Notes under the pieces: generated by a model
The model's database searches: none
What the model saw: the letters and a program-made list of their open reading frames with translations, nothing else
What the model was told of the DNA's origin: nothing
From: Oreohelix idahoensis
Taxonomy: Eukaryota > Mollusca > Gastropoda > Stylommatophora > Oreohelicidae
Assembly (NCBI GenBank): GCA_024509875.1
Contig: JAMPIV010004255.1
Coordinates: forward strand, 510,920 to 574,919
Reading direction: 5' to 3'
DNA length: 64,000 nucleotides
Shown: in pieces, positions 12,411 to 22,580 of the stretch
Numbering within the stretch: position 1 is the first letter of the stretch
How the letters are laid out: each line of letters starts with the position of its first letter
Made by a program: the position numbers and the translations under genes

Positions 12411-13010
12411 TGTGACAAAACGTCTGAACAGGCTCTTTTGTGTGATCTCTCACACCTTCAGCACTCCGGCAGTATCCTCTCTTTTTCTTCAGTTTTCTCA
12501 CTCATCGCTTTTATTTGGCATAAATCATGCCTTTTCATGTTTATTTTCACTATTTTGCTCTAAGCTGGACATAGCATGGTCAAGTCTCTAACATGCCACT
12601 CCCCTATGGCAGTATTTGCTACGGGAGTAATTCTTATCTTATTGTGTCGCATTCACGCTTCACGAAGACGTGTTAAGTTACGTCAGGTTATTAGACGGTC
12701 AGCGACAGTATTTTATCACAATATCGGACTTGCCATCTTTTCAAGCGACGAGGCATGTTTATTCAAGGAGTGTTGAATAGAACCAGATTTGTTTGTCTGG
12801 CGAAACACATGATAACCCGTGCACGAGGCGGAACTTATGAATAAGCGCTTCCGGTTCATCCTTGCCACACAATCATTACCGTTGTGTGACACCTGTGGGC
12901 AGACAAGAGTGATATAATCGCTTCCGGTCGCTTGGTAAAAAATAATCATGGATTTATTACATTTTAGATAATATGAGTCTACAAATGTGTTGGTGAGAGT
13001 GTATGCAAGA
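12411..13010 (+). repeat. Repeat family B, copy 1 (LTR-like)
   Basis: It begins TGTGACAAAACGTCTGAACA directly after the satellite. It shares, with divergence, CTCCGGCAGTATC, a TTCTTC/CTCACTCATCG stretch and TATTTGGCAT with the copy at 16249. The start resembles many Ty3/Gypsy LTR starts. There is no conserved coding frame and the right boundary is approximate. Confidence 0.5.
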
Positions 13011-14233
13011 CATCATATTACCTTATAGGGGAGATGTGACCTTTTAGAAAATTTTCCGTGTAGGAAATATTTTGAAAGTGCCCCACCCGACCTGTTTGAA
13101 ATGGTTGGATCTTTCTGATTAGATTCATTACATCATTGGAGGGAATATAGGCTGACAATTTCACAGTTTTATTTCTCTGTGATTTGCCCGCTCGCCAAGA
13201 CAACATCAGACCTTTGCCAGAGTGAAGAAATAGATTCATAATTCCTAATTGTTATCTGGACCTTTTATTGGAGAACCAGATAAGACTTATAAAGCACAGG
13301 AAATCTCTTTCAAATTTTAATAAGGAACACCGAGACAAGGAAACTGAAGAAACACGGAGTCAGAAAAGGGAATCTATTGTAAAATTAAAAGAAATCCCAG
13401 ACACGTGTAAGAGAAAGATTCGTGTCTTTTATTAATCTGTGCGACAAGTCTGTAGCCAGGATTGGCTTATTGGTGGTACCAGCAGAAAGGACCATTTCTG
13501 GCACAAGCAGGGACAAGCGGTTTACGCATTAAGACGGCCGACCAGCTTTGAAGACTCTCCTAGACTTTCCTGGGAAACGAGCTTCACCCTACAAACCTTG
13601 ACCAGAGACGAGTGACAGCAGGGTACAGAAAACCTATCCATCAGGAGGAGGATTAGAATCATCATTGGCAGCTAAGTTAACCTATATGCTGCCACTTGAA
13701 CTTTTTATACCCACCAATACCATCACCAACGTGATGAGTAATTTTTCTTGATTCATAACTATTCAATTTATTTTCTAAATGTTAAAACTTAAAGTGATTA
13801 TTAAATTTTGTTATTTGCAATGTTACAAATTTAACTTCGATTTAATCCTTTTAAATGTACTACATGTTTGTCTCAGTCAAAGTTACTAAACACACACTCT
13901 AAACAGAGCTATATATATATTATAATAATAATTCCACTGATTAACTCAGCGGTGGGGGCTTAACGAGCTAAAATAAACCATTGCAAAATTCTTCATAAAA
14001 GTGTCGGCAGATTATAGAATTAACGTGCTTAGCGACAGCCAGCATTGTTTTCGCTTATCTGAATATCTTATAAAGACTCCCATGTGATAGAAGCTTTGCT
14101 ACTCTTCTATCTACATTTCTGCCAAGAGTAATCTTGTGTAAAGATAGACTCAATTGAAGCCTTTAATAGATACTCTTGAGTTTTGGCCACTGTTGGACCA
14201 CTACTGCAAAGCAGGGGAGGGAATACCATCACG
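13011..14233 (-). repeat. Repeat family A, copy 2
   Basis: Read on the minus strand from 14233 it follows copy 1 closely: the opening block, the GCCCCCACC block, GTTTGTCTCAGTC-like sequence in reverse, then CTGGTACCACCAATAA and CCAATCCTGGCT. The interval corresponding to about 2490-3210 of copy 1 is missing. The LTR-like tip abuts a satellite unit at 14234. No coding capacity is seen. Confidence 0.75.
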
Positions 14234-14345
14234 TGTTGGGAGACTTCACTGTATAAGGTAAGGTGACGTAGACCTATATCAGATACCGCCGTAGGGGAGT
14301 GAAGTGTTGGGAGACTTCACGGTAGAAGGTAAGGTAACATAGATA
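14234..14345 (+). repeat. Satellite units abutting repeat A
   Basis: About one and a half units of the ~71-bp satellite (GTGTTGGGAGACTTCACTG and AGATACCGCCGTAGGGGA). Just after, at 14408-14440, the minus strand has a second copy of the hairpin motif GACGAAGGG ... CCGAAACGTCC. Confidence 0.8.
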
Positions 14346-14478
14346 TATAAATTAAAAAATAATATGGTATGAAATCGGTTTTACAAGTTAACGGTACACA
14401 TGAAACAAGGGACGTTTCGGGTTTTACCCTTCGTCAGCCACAGTTACGAACAGGTGACAAGGACAAGAACTACATATA

Positions 14479-14758
14479 AAAAAAAAAGGGTAAAGGAACC
14501 CGTTACACGCCCATTGAGGCATATTGGGAATATGGTGTTAGGCCCATATTATCTTGACCGTCGGCACACGAGGGGTGATGTGGTCGGCATCACGCCGGCC
14601 GCCTTAACCTTCCCAGAGTAGCTCTGGTACCCATTTGGGGCTGGGTCGACCCAGGAGCCGTTTGTGGCCTAAAAATTTTCCGCCTCATCTGGGGATCGAA
14701 CCATAGACCACTGCGCTAGGAAGCCAGTGCACTAACCACTATGCTACCGCGGCTCCAT
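14479..14758 (-). mobile_element. SINE-2, tRNA-derived, with 14-bp target duplication
   Basis: On the minus strand it begins GGAGCCGCGGTAGCATAGTGG (A-box TAGCATAGTGG), has B-box GGTTCGATCCC, then a body with the GGTACC ... CAGCC core, and ends in a short A tail at 14479-14488. A 14-bp direct repeat AAGAACTACATATA lies at 14465-14478 and 14759-14772. The head is close to SINE-1 but the body differs outside the core, so I treat it as a separate family. The following ~290 bp (to 15063) hold A-rich unassigned sequence. Confidence 0.93.
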
Positions 14759-15063
14759 AAGAACTACATATAGGTACTACACAAATCTATGATGATGAGG
14801 AAAACACCAAATGAGCGATACAAGCAGATGGAACAACGGTGATGAGCGAAACGATAACAATGATAATGCAAGAAAATCGTAAAACCAGAAAGACGTATCG
14901 AAACAAGAAAGTAAATAATCAACGAAACGAAGACAGAAATGAACAACACTATTAAAACAAGTAAAAAATCACTTAGCTGGATCCAAAAAAGAAACATTCC
15001 AGATGGCTGAGAAAAAAAGGCGTCATACGGAAGTGACGTATGAGCTAGTGACGGCTAAGAAAA

Positions 15064-15206
15064 AAGGTAACATAGGCCCATATGAGATACTGCCGTAAAG
15101 AAAGTGAAGTATTGGGAGACTTCACCGTATAAGGTAAGGTAACGTAGTTCTATATCAGATACCATCGTAAGGGAAGTGAAGTGTTACAGACTTCACTATA
15201 CTAGTT
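15064..15206 (+). repeat. Satellite units
   Basis: About two diverged units of the ~71-bp satellite: AAGGTAACATAG, ATTGGGAGACTTCACCG, AAGGTAACGTAG and GTGAAGTGTTACAGACTTCA. Confidence 0.8.
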
Positions 15207-15388
15207 CCAGCATCGAGAAGTGGGGGTGACCAGTTCGATTCCTCGCTGCAGTTTTCTTCCCTATCTCAAGAGAAAAGTCACGTACCCATTTATAGCTGGG
15301 TAGAGTGAAGCATGTCAATACCGTGAATCGAACCCGGCATTTTTGCCGCGAGAGACCAACGGTCTAACCACTCTGTCAGCCTGACGCC
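15207..15388 (-). mobile_element. SINE-3, tRNA-headed
   Basis: On the minus strand the head reads GGCGTCAGGCTGACAGAGTG, with A-box TGACAGAGTGG and B-box GGGTTCGATTC. The central CCCAGC ... ATGGGTAC segment corresponds to the core of SINE-1 and SINE-2. Near 15225-15250 the plus strand has another TΨC-like CAGTTCGATTCC, so the element may contain two tRNA-like pieces in opposite orientation. No clear A tail or target duplication was found and the left boundary is approximate. Confidence 0.7.
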
Positions 15389-15599
15389 TTTTTTTATCAA
15401 TACTCTCTGCAAATAAACTTGCATTTTGTCCACGGTACGGATTCCACCAACAAATATCAAAGCACAGCATTACATTATTCATGAATGGTCTAAGGTAGAA
15501 GGTGACAAATTAGGGATATAAATTTATATTCTAACTCGGAAAATTATTAAAGGAGGATAAAGGTTAAAAGATATAGTATCACATAAATACATGTTTTCA

Positions 15600-16010
15600 T
15601 TAAACAAATGGTTGCAATGGTAAAAGCACTAGAAATCTTCTTTTACAACCTTCCCCAGAAACTGATAATTGTAACTGGCTCAATTGTAGGAATTCAAGCT
15701 TTAGGAAATTTGCGAAAATGCAGTAAACCAGATATAGCAGATGAGATATTTATGGCTATTACATACCTACAAACTAGAGGCTGTTCAGTTTTAAAAGCTA
15801 AGGTATCTTCCCATGTTAGCATAGAAGCAAAGGAAAAGGTAGATAAAGAAGCCAAGAAAGGTAGATCTGCTAAAAAAAACATCTTCTACGTTCATCCTGA
15901 AAAGGACGTTGTTTGCGTTGTGTCGCCGTTTACAGCAAGGCTGCGATATCTGCGTCTTTCGGCCCGACACATTCGACTTCGGCACGAACATAATACATAT
16001 AGAGATGTGT
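15600..16010 (+). pseudogene. RNase H-like remnant of a retrotransposon
   Basis: A 134-residue frame with KLIIVTGSIVGIQALGN, then DIADEIFMAITYLQTRGC, SHVSIEAKEKVDKEAKKG. These match the pattern of RNase HI domains at the end of some non-LTR elements (D-S-x-A-x-I-x-A-L, then H-V-x-I-x-x-N-E-x-A-D-x-x-A-K). The catalytic Asp of the T-D-S motif is Gly here (VTGS), and the G-N-E-x-A-D block reads A-K-E-K-V-D. The N-terminal RNase H strands and any RT are absent. A nearby short frame (15909-16118) may be more of the same decayed element. The rest of 15389-16248 is unassigned. Confidence 0.55.
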
Positions 16011-16248
16011 AGAGCAGAAATGAAAAGCATAATTAAAAGAACGAAAACAGATAATTGGGCAGTAGTATGGGATAAAAATACAAAGGTAAAACATGCGTAT
16101 AAGCAGTTCAAAGCTTAACCCCCAAAAACAAAAATGTCAAGTATCTAGGGAACTTAACATTTCCAGCAAAATACTCCACAGACTACATCTTGGAACTGGA
16201 TATTTCAGGATGGGAGAACCTTATGGTACGGAATGCCGACAAAGCAAT

Positions 16249-17672
16249 TGTGACGAAACGGGTTTTGTTCATGTACTTTTGGACCCTCTTTCTCTCTCTT
16301 TCACTCCGGCAGTATCACTTCATTTCTTCATTTTTCTTCACTCATCGTCCTATTATTTGGCATATTTATTGCCCTTACATTCTTTTATTGTGACTACTCC
16401 CAGGGGTATTTATGTTCCGCCAGGTGCACTGTGGTATTATCGAGGTTAATTAGACCGTTCAGCGGTGATACGTTTATCTCATAGAGTCGCATAGCCACCT
16501 TTGTTAGAGACGGCCACGGGTGATCCCATGTGGTCCCGACACTCCGCAGAACAATACGGCCTGCATGGTATTAATAGAATGCCGCATTGTCTGTCTGAGA
16601 GATCCGTCTGAAGGAGGCACGAAAACATTGGTGATAATGAGATAATAGCTTCCGGGACCATCCCTGTATCAAGATTAGTACAGATAGCCTGTCTGGGGGA
16701 ACACATGGAAATAGTGCAGCAGTGGCCGTAAACTTTTGCCTCCCCCCATCTAGGGTTTATTTTTATGCTACATTAACGCCTGATTCACTATCGCAATTAA
16801 CACGCGAGCCGTCTGGCAATTAAGCACGGTGGAACAGAGCGAAGTGCGCAGCACGACGTAATCGTTCTTTGATCAGGGAAACATGCGGGCAGAGGCCAGG
16901 CGTTAACAGTTTCTTTGAAGAATCAAGGGCGATAAGTCTGAGACGTACCTTGGATTGTTACATTTTCAGGGGAATTAACTTACGTAGCTGATATGCGGCA
17001 GGCGGGGATAATCAAAGACAAGCCAGAGGTTGTCGGTCGGCAGAGGTGAAGAAAAAACCTTTCATTCAGGAATCGAACTGTAGATGTGCCCGGCCCTGGC
17101 CGTAGGTGCGACTTTCGCATTAAGGAGCGAAAGAACGGCATCTAGGGATATATACCCCGTCTCCCCCAAAGTCATTATCAGTTGCTCAGAGAATTTTCTG
17201 AAATAACTAGCTCGATATACTAAGAGTTTTCGTACAAAGTGAATGCTTAGATTCGTGGAGTTGTTTCCATCTTTCTCTGTTTGCGGTAATTTATATACTA
17301 GCCGTTAAGTGATTTAATGTGTTAAAAGTTTTTCACTATATTTCCCTGGGATTTTCTGTGTTAAAGTGAATAGCGTATTAAATAACATATAGCTAAATTT
17401 CTCCAGCTGTAAAGTAAATTTAATTACTAGCTATTCCCCAGAACGAGATGCTATAAGTGACTAGTACATACATTAAATAACTGGCTACTGACGGTATATA
17501 TTATTTACTTATATCCATTTTGTGTAATTTTATAAATGACTAGTGTTCATATCACGCGTTAAAAGCGATAGGATAAGCTAGACATTTGTGGTTTAAAATC
17601 TAATTTAATAATGTAGTGGTTTAAGAGGTCTTCCCTTAACACGTGGTAGAGATATAATATTGATATTATGGT
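16249..17672 (+). repeat. Repeat family B, copy 2, probable long LTR
   Basis: It starts TGTGACGAAACGGGTTTTG and shares diverged blocks with the copy at 12411 for ~500 bp. About 17147-17160 has a TATA-like GATATATACCCC followed by ATCAGTTGCTCAGAG, resembling an LTR promoter and transcription start. No coding frame is seen. A pogo derivative lies just to the right. The 3' end was not located, so the length is a guess. Confidence 0.45.
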
Positions 17673-17674
17673 TA

Positions 17675-18547
17675 CCGTAAAATCTCGCGTATAATACGCA
17701 CAATTTTTACTCATTTTTTGCCCGCTAAAACTCAAGTGCGTATTATACGCGAGTACTAAAAAATACGTAATTTTTTATATCGAAAGTAACCTACATTGGA
17801 AAGTCTGTCAAGTTTTTGTCACAATTTGACAGTGAACATGGCGCAAAATTGAACGTGCTATGTGTTTTCTTATGTGTCAGACATTGTTGCAAAACGCATT
17901 TCGCACTCTTGGTCTTCAATCTGTTTTGATATTAAGCTTGCGTGTGAAGTTTGTCATTTGATTATTTTGAGCCCTAAAAATGAATTCGAGAAAATGTTGT
18001 ACTGCAGCAGAAAAGCTATTAGTGGTAAAATATGCAGAATCTAACGGCAATCGGGCAGCAAGTCGACATTTTTCCGTTAACGAGTGCAACATTCGATTAT
18101 GGCGAAAAAACAAAGAGGCGCTGCAAATGTTGCCTAGTAAGAAAAAGGTGAATCGTGGGTCACCACCAGATCTTCCAGACCTAGAAAAAAACATTATTGG
18201 AGTGGGTGGTGGATAGAAGGCAACAATGGCATCGGTGTTTCATGCATTGAAATCCGACTTAAAGCTCTGGAACTTAAAAAATCTCGTACAGGCACAACAG
18301 CATTTAAAGCGTCATATGGATGGGCAGTTCGTTTTATGACGCGACATGGTCTTTCAGTTCGTCGAAAAACTACTATCGCGCAGCATCTTACATCTTCTTT
18401 CAGTTTTTTAACAAATGTTTCATAAAATAAAATCTTGAAAAATTATGATGCGTATTATACACGAATTTCCATTTTTACCAGAAAATTTTGGGCTCAATCA
18501 AGCATGCGTATTATACACGAGTGCGTATTATACGCGAGATTTTACGG
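17675..18547 (+). mobile_element. Pogo-like DNA transposon, internally deleted
   Basis: Perfect terminal inverted repeats (CCGTAAAATCTCGCGTATAA at the left, its complement at the right) are flanked by TA dinucleotides (17673-17674, 18548-18549), the target duplication of Tc1/mariner-pogo elements. Extra subterminal copies of GCGTATTATACGCGAG lie at ~17740 and ~18515, in both orientations, giving hairpin potential and possible transposase-binding sites. The interior encodes only the DNA-binding half of a pogo transposase. At 873 bp it is a deletion derivative that would need transposase in trans. Confidence 0.93.
17980..18422 (+). pseudogene. Pogo transposase N-terminal DNA-binding half
   Basis: The first frame (17980-18216) gives a psq-type helix-turn-helix: AAEKLLVVKYAESNGNRAAS, then FSVNECNIRLWRKNKE. 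A frameshift near 18195-18215 leads to a second frame with TTAFKASYGWAVRFMTRHGL and SVRRKTTIAQHL, the CENP-B-type HTH that pogo/Tigger transposases carry next. The frame then ends at a TAA near 18424 and the right terminal region begins. The whole DDE catalytic domain (normally ~200 or more residues) is missing. It is a remnant, possibly able to bind ends if read as a frameshifted peptide, which I doubt. Confidence 0.88.
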
Positions 18548-18549
18548 TA

Positions 18550-18843
18550 AATGTTTATATTTCTTTCCTAAAATCTAGGCTGATCAAAAACTCAGCGAAC
18601 TAGCGGTCTTATGGTCATATGAAATTATGGTCATATGAACTTATGTCCTATGAACTATGGTCGTATGGTCCATTTGTCTTATGAGTGAATAATCAGCCAG
18701 AAACTTTATAATATTGTTGTGTCTTCGGGCTATGACCTGTGCGGTCCATTTTCTTCATTTTATGAGCGAGAGACCAAACTAGAACAATAATTGTAAATGT
18801 TAACTGGACCAGAACTATACCAGATTTTACCTATATAAATCTC
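18550..18843. other. No gene; short ATGGTCATATGAA repeats
   Basis: Four imperfect copies of a ~14-bp unit (ATGGTCATATGAA) occur at ~18610-18680. Nothing else is recognised. Confidence 0.5.
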
Positions 18844-18856
18844 ATCAGCCAGCTGT

Positions 18857-19226
18857 CTTTCTTCTTAGATCCTTAACCACCGACCGTCAAAGCAGTCAGT
18901 GGCCATCACGCCTAGTGGCGTCTTGTAGGGCAACAACAAATTGATTCCACTTTGCTCGATCGGTGGCAATCCTTCGTACAGTGCCCCAACTCTGGTTAAT
19001 TCTTTGCATCTCAGCCTCCACAGTCCTCCGCCAGGTTGTTTTTGGTCGGCCTCTCTTTCGTTTTCCTTCAGGGGTCCAAAGCATAGCTGTTCTTGTGATA
19101 GCATCGGGGTCTCTTCTGAGAACATGGCCAACCCAGCTCCAGCGTCTGCCAGCTATTATGGTGTGCATGTCCTCTTGCTTGCCCCGAGTAAGCAGATCTT
19201 GGTTGGTGATGGTATTCGGCCAAAAA
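18857..19226 (-). mobile_element. 5'-truncated RTE-1 insertion
   Basis: The minus strand carries the last ~110 codons of the RTE-1 RT (NTITNQDLLTRGKQEDMHTI through LQDATRRDGH), its 3' UTR and a short GAA-type tail. It is nearly identical to 6478-9796. A 13-bp direct repeat ATCAGCCAGCTGT flanks it (18844-18856 and 19227-19239). This is a classic 5'-truncated target-primed insertion. Confidence 0.95.
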
Positions 19227-19239
19227 ATCAGCCAGCTGT

Positions 19240-19637
19240 GGCAAAATATATTGTCAGCAACATTTGCGAATTTAACATAGTGTCTCAGCAACCAGAGGCT
19301 AGACAACACAGGAAATATATATGTATTATTCCTCCTATGTTGGCGATCGCCACGTATGAGCCTTACACCAACCAACTGAAGGCAGAGATACAGTATTTAT
19401 CCAGGAAAACTATTAAATCACCAACTCCAGCGACTACCGTGAAATTTGCAGTCAGCAACTACGGCTAGTTTGGGGCTGGATTTGCCAAAAATTAATATGA
19501 CACTAAATAGTCTTATTACTTATTAGTGTTTATTTCCACGGAATGCCTGCGTCAACTATTGGTAAGCGAATATGAATGTGGCCACAGTATGAAGGATTGA
19601 ATGAACTGTAAGAGAGTAACATAATTTTCTGTTGTTA
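19240..19637. other. No gene recognised
   Basis: Sequence between the RTE-1 fragment and the LTR element. Short frames only. Confidence 0.5.
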
Positions 19638-19642
19638 CCACT

Positions 19643-22041
19643 TGTCATGAAATATTCTAATCCACATATATAAATTATTAGGTAAATATGAAGCCTAACA
19701 AATAAAATTAATAAAGAGAAGAGCAATGGTAAAATAACAGTGCTGTCTCAAAGAATGTACTCGAAATCCTCCTTGTTTTCTGCTTCGTCTGCAAATTGTA
19801 ACGCTTTCACGTTGATATAAAAGCTTACTGTATTATTACCCGCCTTCTTCAATGAAACGTGTGCTGCATTTCTAAGAAAAACATTGAGACGTACTGCGTA
19901 ATGACCTAAATTAATCCTAACATTAATTATATTACGTTACCAAAACGAACGAACAGATGGACAAAAGGATAGCGAGAGGGGAGGGCTGAAAATCAGGAAC
20001 GCATGCAACACGCGACGCGCGATATACAAATGCTGGCATCACGCGTGTAAGTCTACAAGCACTAACTTTTTCAGACGGACAGTGATAAAATACACTACCC
20101 TTTCCCAGAGTTAGGTTTATAAATCATAACAAACTCTTATTAGAAAAGACAACATTAGATGGGTTTACGTTTGAACACATAACAGTACCCAGACAGCATA
20201 TCTTCGAAACAGGAGGTAGAAAATACATATTTTGAACGCAGCCACGTAGCTCCTTTAAATTAGTATTTTTGGGTTCCTTAGGGCTTGCTGACAAATAATA
20301 TGTAAAACGTTACGCAAATAGTCCAGGAATTAATAAATTATACCCAAAATAAAATATTGGGGGTGCCTGACAGCATAAAATCATTTCTGCTCATAAGATT
20401 TTTTTTTTAACGTGTTTGAAAAAAATTTACGTTACAGAAATAGCCTACCATGTAAACTTCAAATTGATTGGAGCGCAACAAATGAAAGCCTAACCACGAT
20501 TGGTCGGGCTATAAATACTATCTTGGTTGTTAGGGGAGACGGGAAAAGATAACATTTTTTCAAACACTTGTCGAAACGTGGCTCATTGGCCAGTCTCGCT
20601 GATATACACACTTGGGAGCGTTAGTTCGAAACCACTTGTTTAAATACACTTGATAAAGCATCAGTGCGTTGAAGCCAGCTTATATTTGGCTCAATAAAAG
20701 CCTGGAAGATAAGCAGATGGAAGTTTGTGCCAGTTTGTGCCAGAATTCATTGCTAATCAACGTATCTGTATTTATTCGTATGAATTGTGGTAAGCTTGAA
20801 CCATTTAATATCTTTTAATGAAAATTGAATGTGAATTGTTGATTTATGCCTGTATATATATGTGTAGTTCAGGCAAACGTGAGGTAAAGCCTAAAATGCT
20901 CCAGCCTGAACAGAGGGTGTCGGAGAGAAGTAAAACGGCATGGAATGGCCAAACAGTACACTGACACCTGGATGATTGACTAGAAAGAAATAATGCTGGA
21001 AGTGCAGAGGCGTAGTAACCATTAAGAAGGGTAATGCTGGTATAAAGTATTTCAAATGAAGCTGACTGTTGGCCTAACGCTCTGAACGCAATGTTTGTGC
21101 TGTATTGTGATCAGTGTAAAAGAGAATATAAATTAGTTATGAAGTAGAAGGTACATCCTTCTTGATTTCAGGGACAGTGGTCTTGATGGTACTGAGCAGC
21201 ATCTGGTCAGAGATTTGCTGAATCCAGAGTCGGACAGCATACTCCTTGGTCTTTTTAGCTATCAGTGAGGTGTCTCCTGAGCCCAGAGGAGAATTCGAGC
21301 AGAGGAGTCCTTTCCTGCCGCCATCACTCAAGATAAGCAGAGTTGGCCAGCTGAGCTCAACATTATGTCCCCTCATCTTGAAATAACTTTATAAAAATAC
21401 TATTCAGAGGGGAATTTACTTGTCTTAAAATCAGGAACTGTGAACATCTCCAATAATAGTCCCTAAAGACAAACTATTGAAGTCATGATGACAAATACCA
21501 ACAGAGCTTGAACAAAACAAAACCAGTATTACCTCATTTCACTACTACACAACTGACACACATAGAACATTTGTACTAATATATGTCACTACAATATTCA
21601 TATTAAATACATTCTGTACATAACTTGTAATTTAAATTGATTGTGATTCCTGGTTCCCTTGTAGTTGAATCAGGACACATATTCATTCATGCCAGTAATG
21701 AATACATATTGTTATTCGAAAGTTTATCAGTGACTCTTTTAAGATATCTTTGTAGAGTGTTATATGTATGTGAGTGTCACAGTGTTGTCAAGAGTAGTGG
21801 ATTAAATTAAATTGTTTATCTGTCTGTTGTTGTGACTTACACTTCACCATACTCATACCCTAGACACATAACGTAGCATCACACTATTCCAGAATAATTC
21901 TGACTGAGATATATAGATATGTGGTAGCAAGTAAGGTTATCTATAATACACTACTCTTAATAGATATAGATACCTTCACAGCTGATCTCAGTCAGTACAC
22001 TAAGTTCCCTATAAGTATTTATAACTTTCCACTTCACCACA
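19643..22041 (+). repeat. 5' LTR
   Basis: 2,399 bp, near-identical to 26618-29017. Differences noticed: an extra A near 20818, a 2-nt loss near 20873, and T versus C near 21714. These account exactly for the 1-nt length difference. It is unusually long for a Gypsy LTR. An antisense 79-codon open frame (21137-21376) lies in the U5-side half; the same frame recurs at 28113-28352 and is cut by the edge at 1-80. Confidence 0.97.
20497..20698 (+). promoter_or_regulatory. LTR promoter and polyadenylation signals
   Basis: A CCAAT-type ACGATTGGTC (on the plus strand ATTGG) is followed by a TATA box TATAAATA at 20510-20517. About 180 bp on, AATAAA lies at 20693-20698. This implies U3 ~19643-20540, a short R, and a ~1.3-kb U5. 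The same signals sit at 27485-27492 and 27668-27673 in the 3' LTR. Assignment is by motif and spacing only. Confidence 0.65.
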
Positions 22042-22046
22042 TATAT

Positions 22047-22064
22047 TGGGGTCTCGCTCTTGGG
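22047..22064 (+). other. Candidate primer binding site
   Basis: TGGGGTCTCGCTCTTGGG begins five bases after the 5' LTR, where a sequence complementary to a tRNA 3' end (starting TGG) is expected. It loosely resembles the proline-tRNA type of primer site, but with mismatches, so the tRNA identity is uncertain. Confidence 0.55.
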
Positions 22065-22136
22065 ATTTTGAATCTTTAACTATTAAAAATATTGGGGGTA
22101 ATTCACTTCAGGGAATATAAGAATTAGAAGGTATCC

Positions 22137-22464
22137 GGGAATTTGACCGGGTGATCAGGATCTTGTTGACCATTTGAGGATTTTTCGTCGACCGGGAATT
22201 GGACTGGATTAACTCGAGACCTGGCGAGGACATTTGAAGGAGTGTCGTCGACCGGGGATTGGCGGCTCCTGAGCCGACCCAGCTGCAATGGGTACCTCCG
22301 AAATCGGAGAGTATTTGCCTGAATGGCGAGGGACACCTGTCTCTGTACAAGTAAAAAGGGATACTCACGTAAAATCAATGTCAGGTTAGACATAGTAATA
22401 ACCTGAGATTTCGCCTCGAGTATTAGCGGGCGTACGTAAAAAAAAAAAAAAAAAAAAAAAAAAA
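22137..22464 (+). mobile_element. SINE-1 family copy inserted in the retrotransposon leader
   Basis: This plus-strand SINE-1 copy is 5'-truncated within the tRNA-like head (it starts near GGGAATTTGACCGGGTGATC). It keeps the GGCTCCTGAGCCGACCCAGC core and ends in a ~27-nt A tail. The direct repeat AAGGTATCC (22128-22136 and ending 22471) brackets it. It lies between the primer site and the gag start, so it is younger than the LTR element or was carried as part of its leader. Confidence 0.9.
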
Positions 22465-22580
22465 GGTATCCTTGGGTGGAATTAAATAAGGTTGAGCTCA
22501 CGGTGCCTGTGTTGTCCATTAGATATATAGTTAGAAATTGAATTGTTGGTTAGACATTGTATAAATTTACATAATAGACA

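Noticed and set aside
14690..14756. tRNA gene on the minus strand
   Set aside because: It is the head of SINE-2, which has an A tail and 14-bp target duplications.
21137..21376. Host gene exon annotated as CDS
   Set aside because: It lies inside an LTR present three times and I cannot match it to a family, so it is reported only as a finding.
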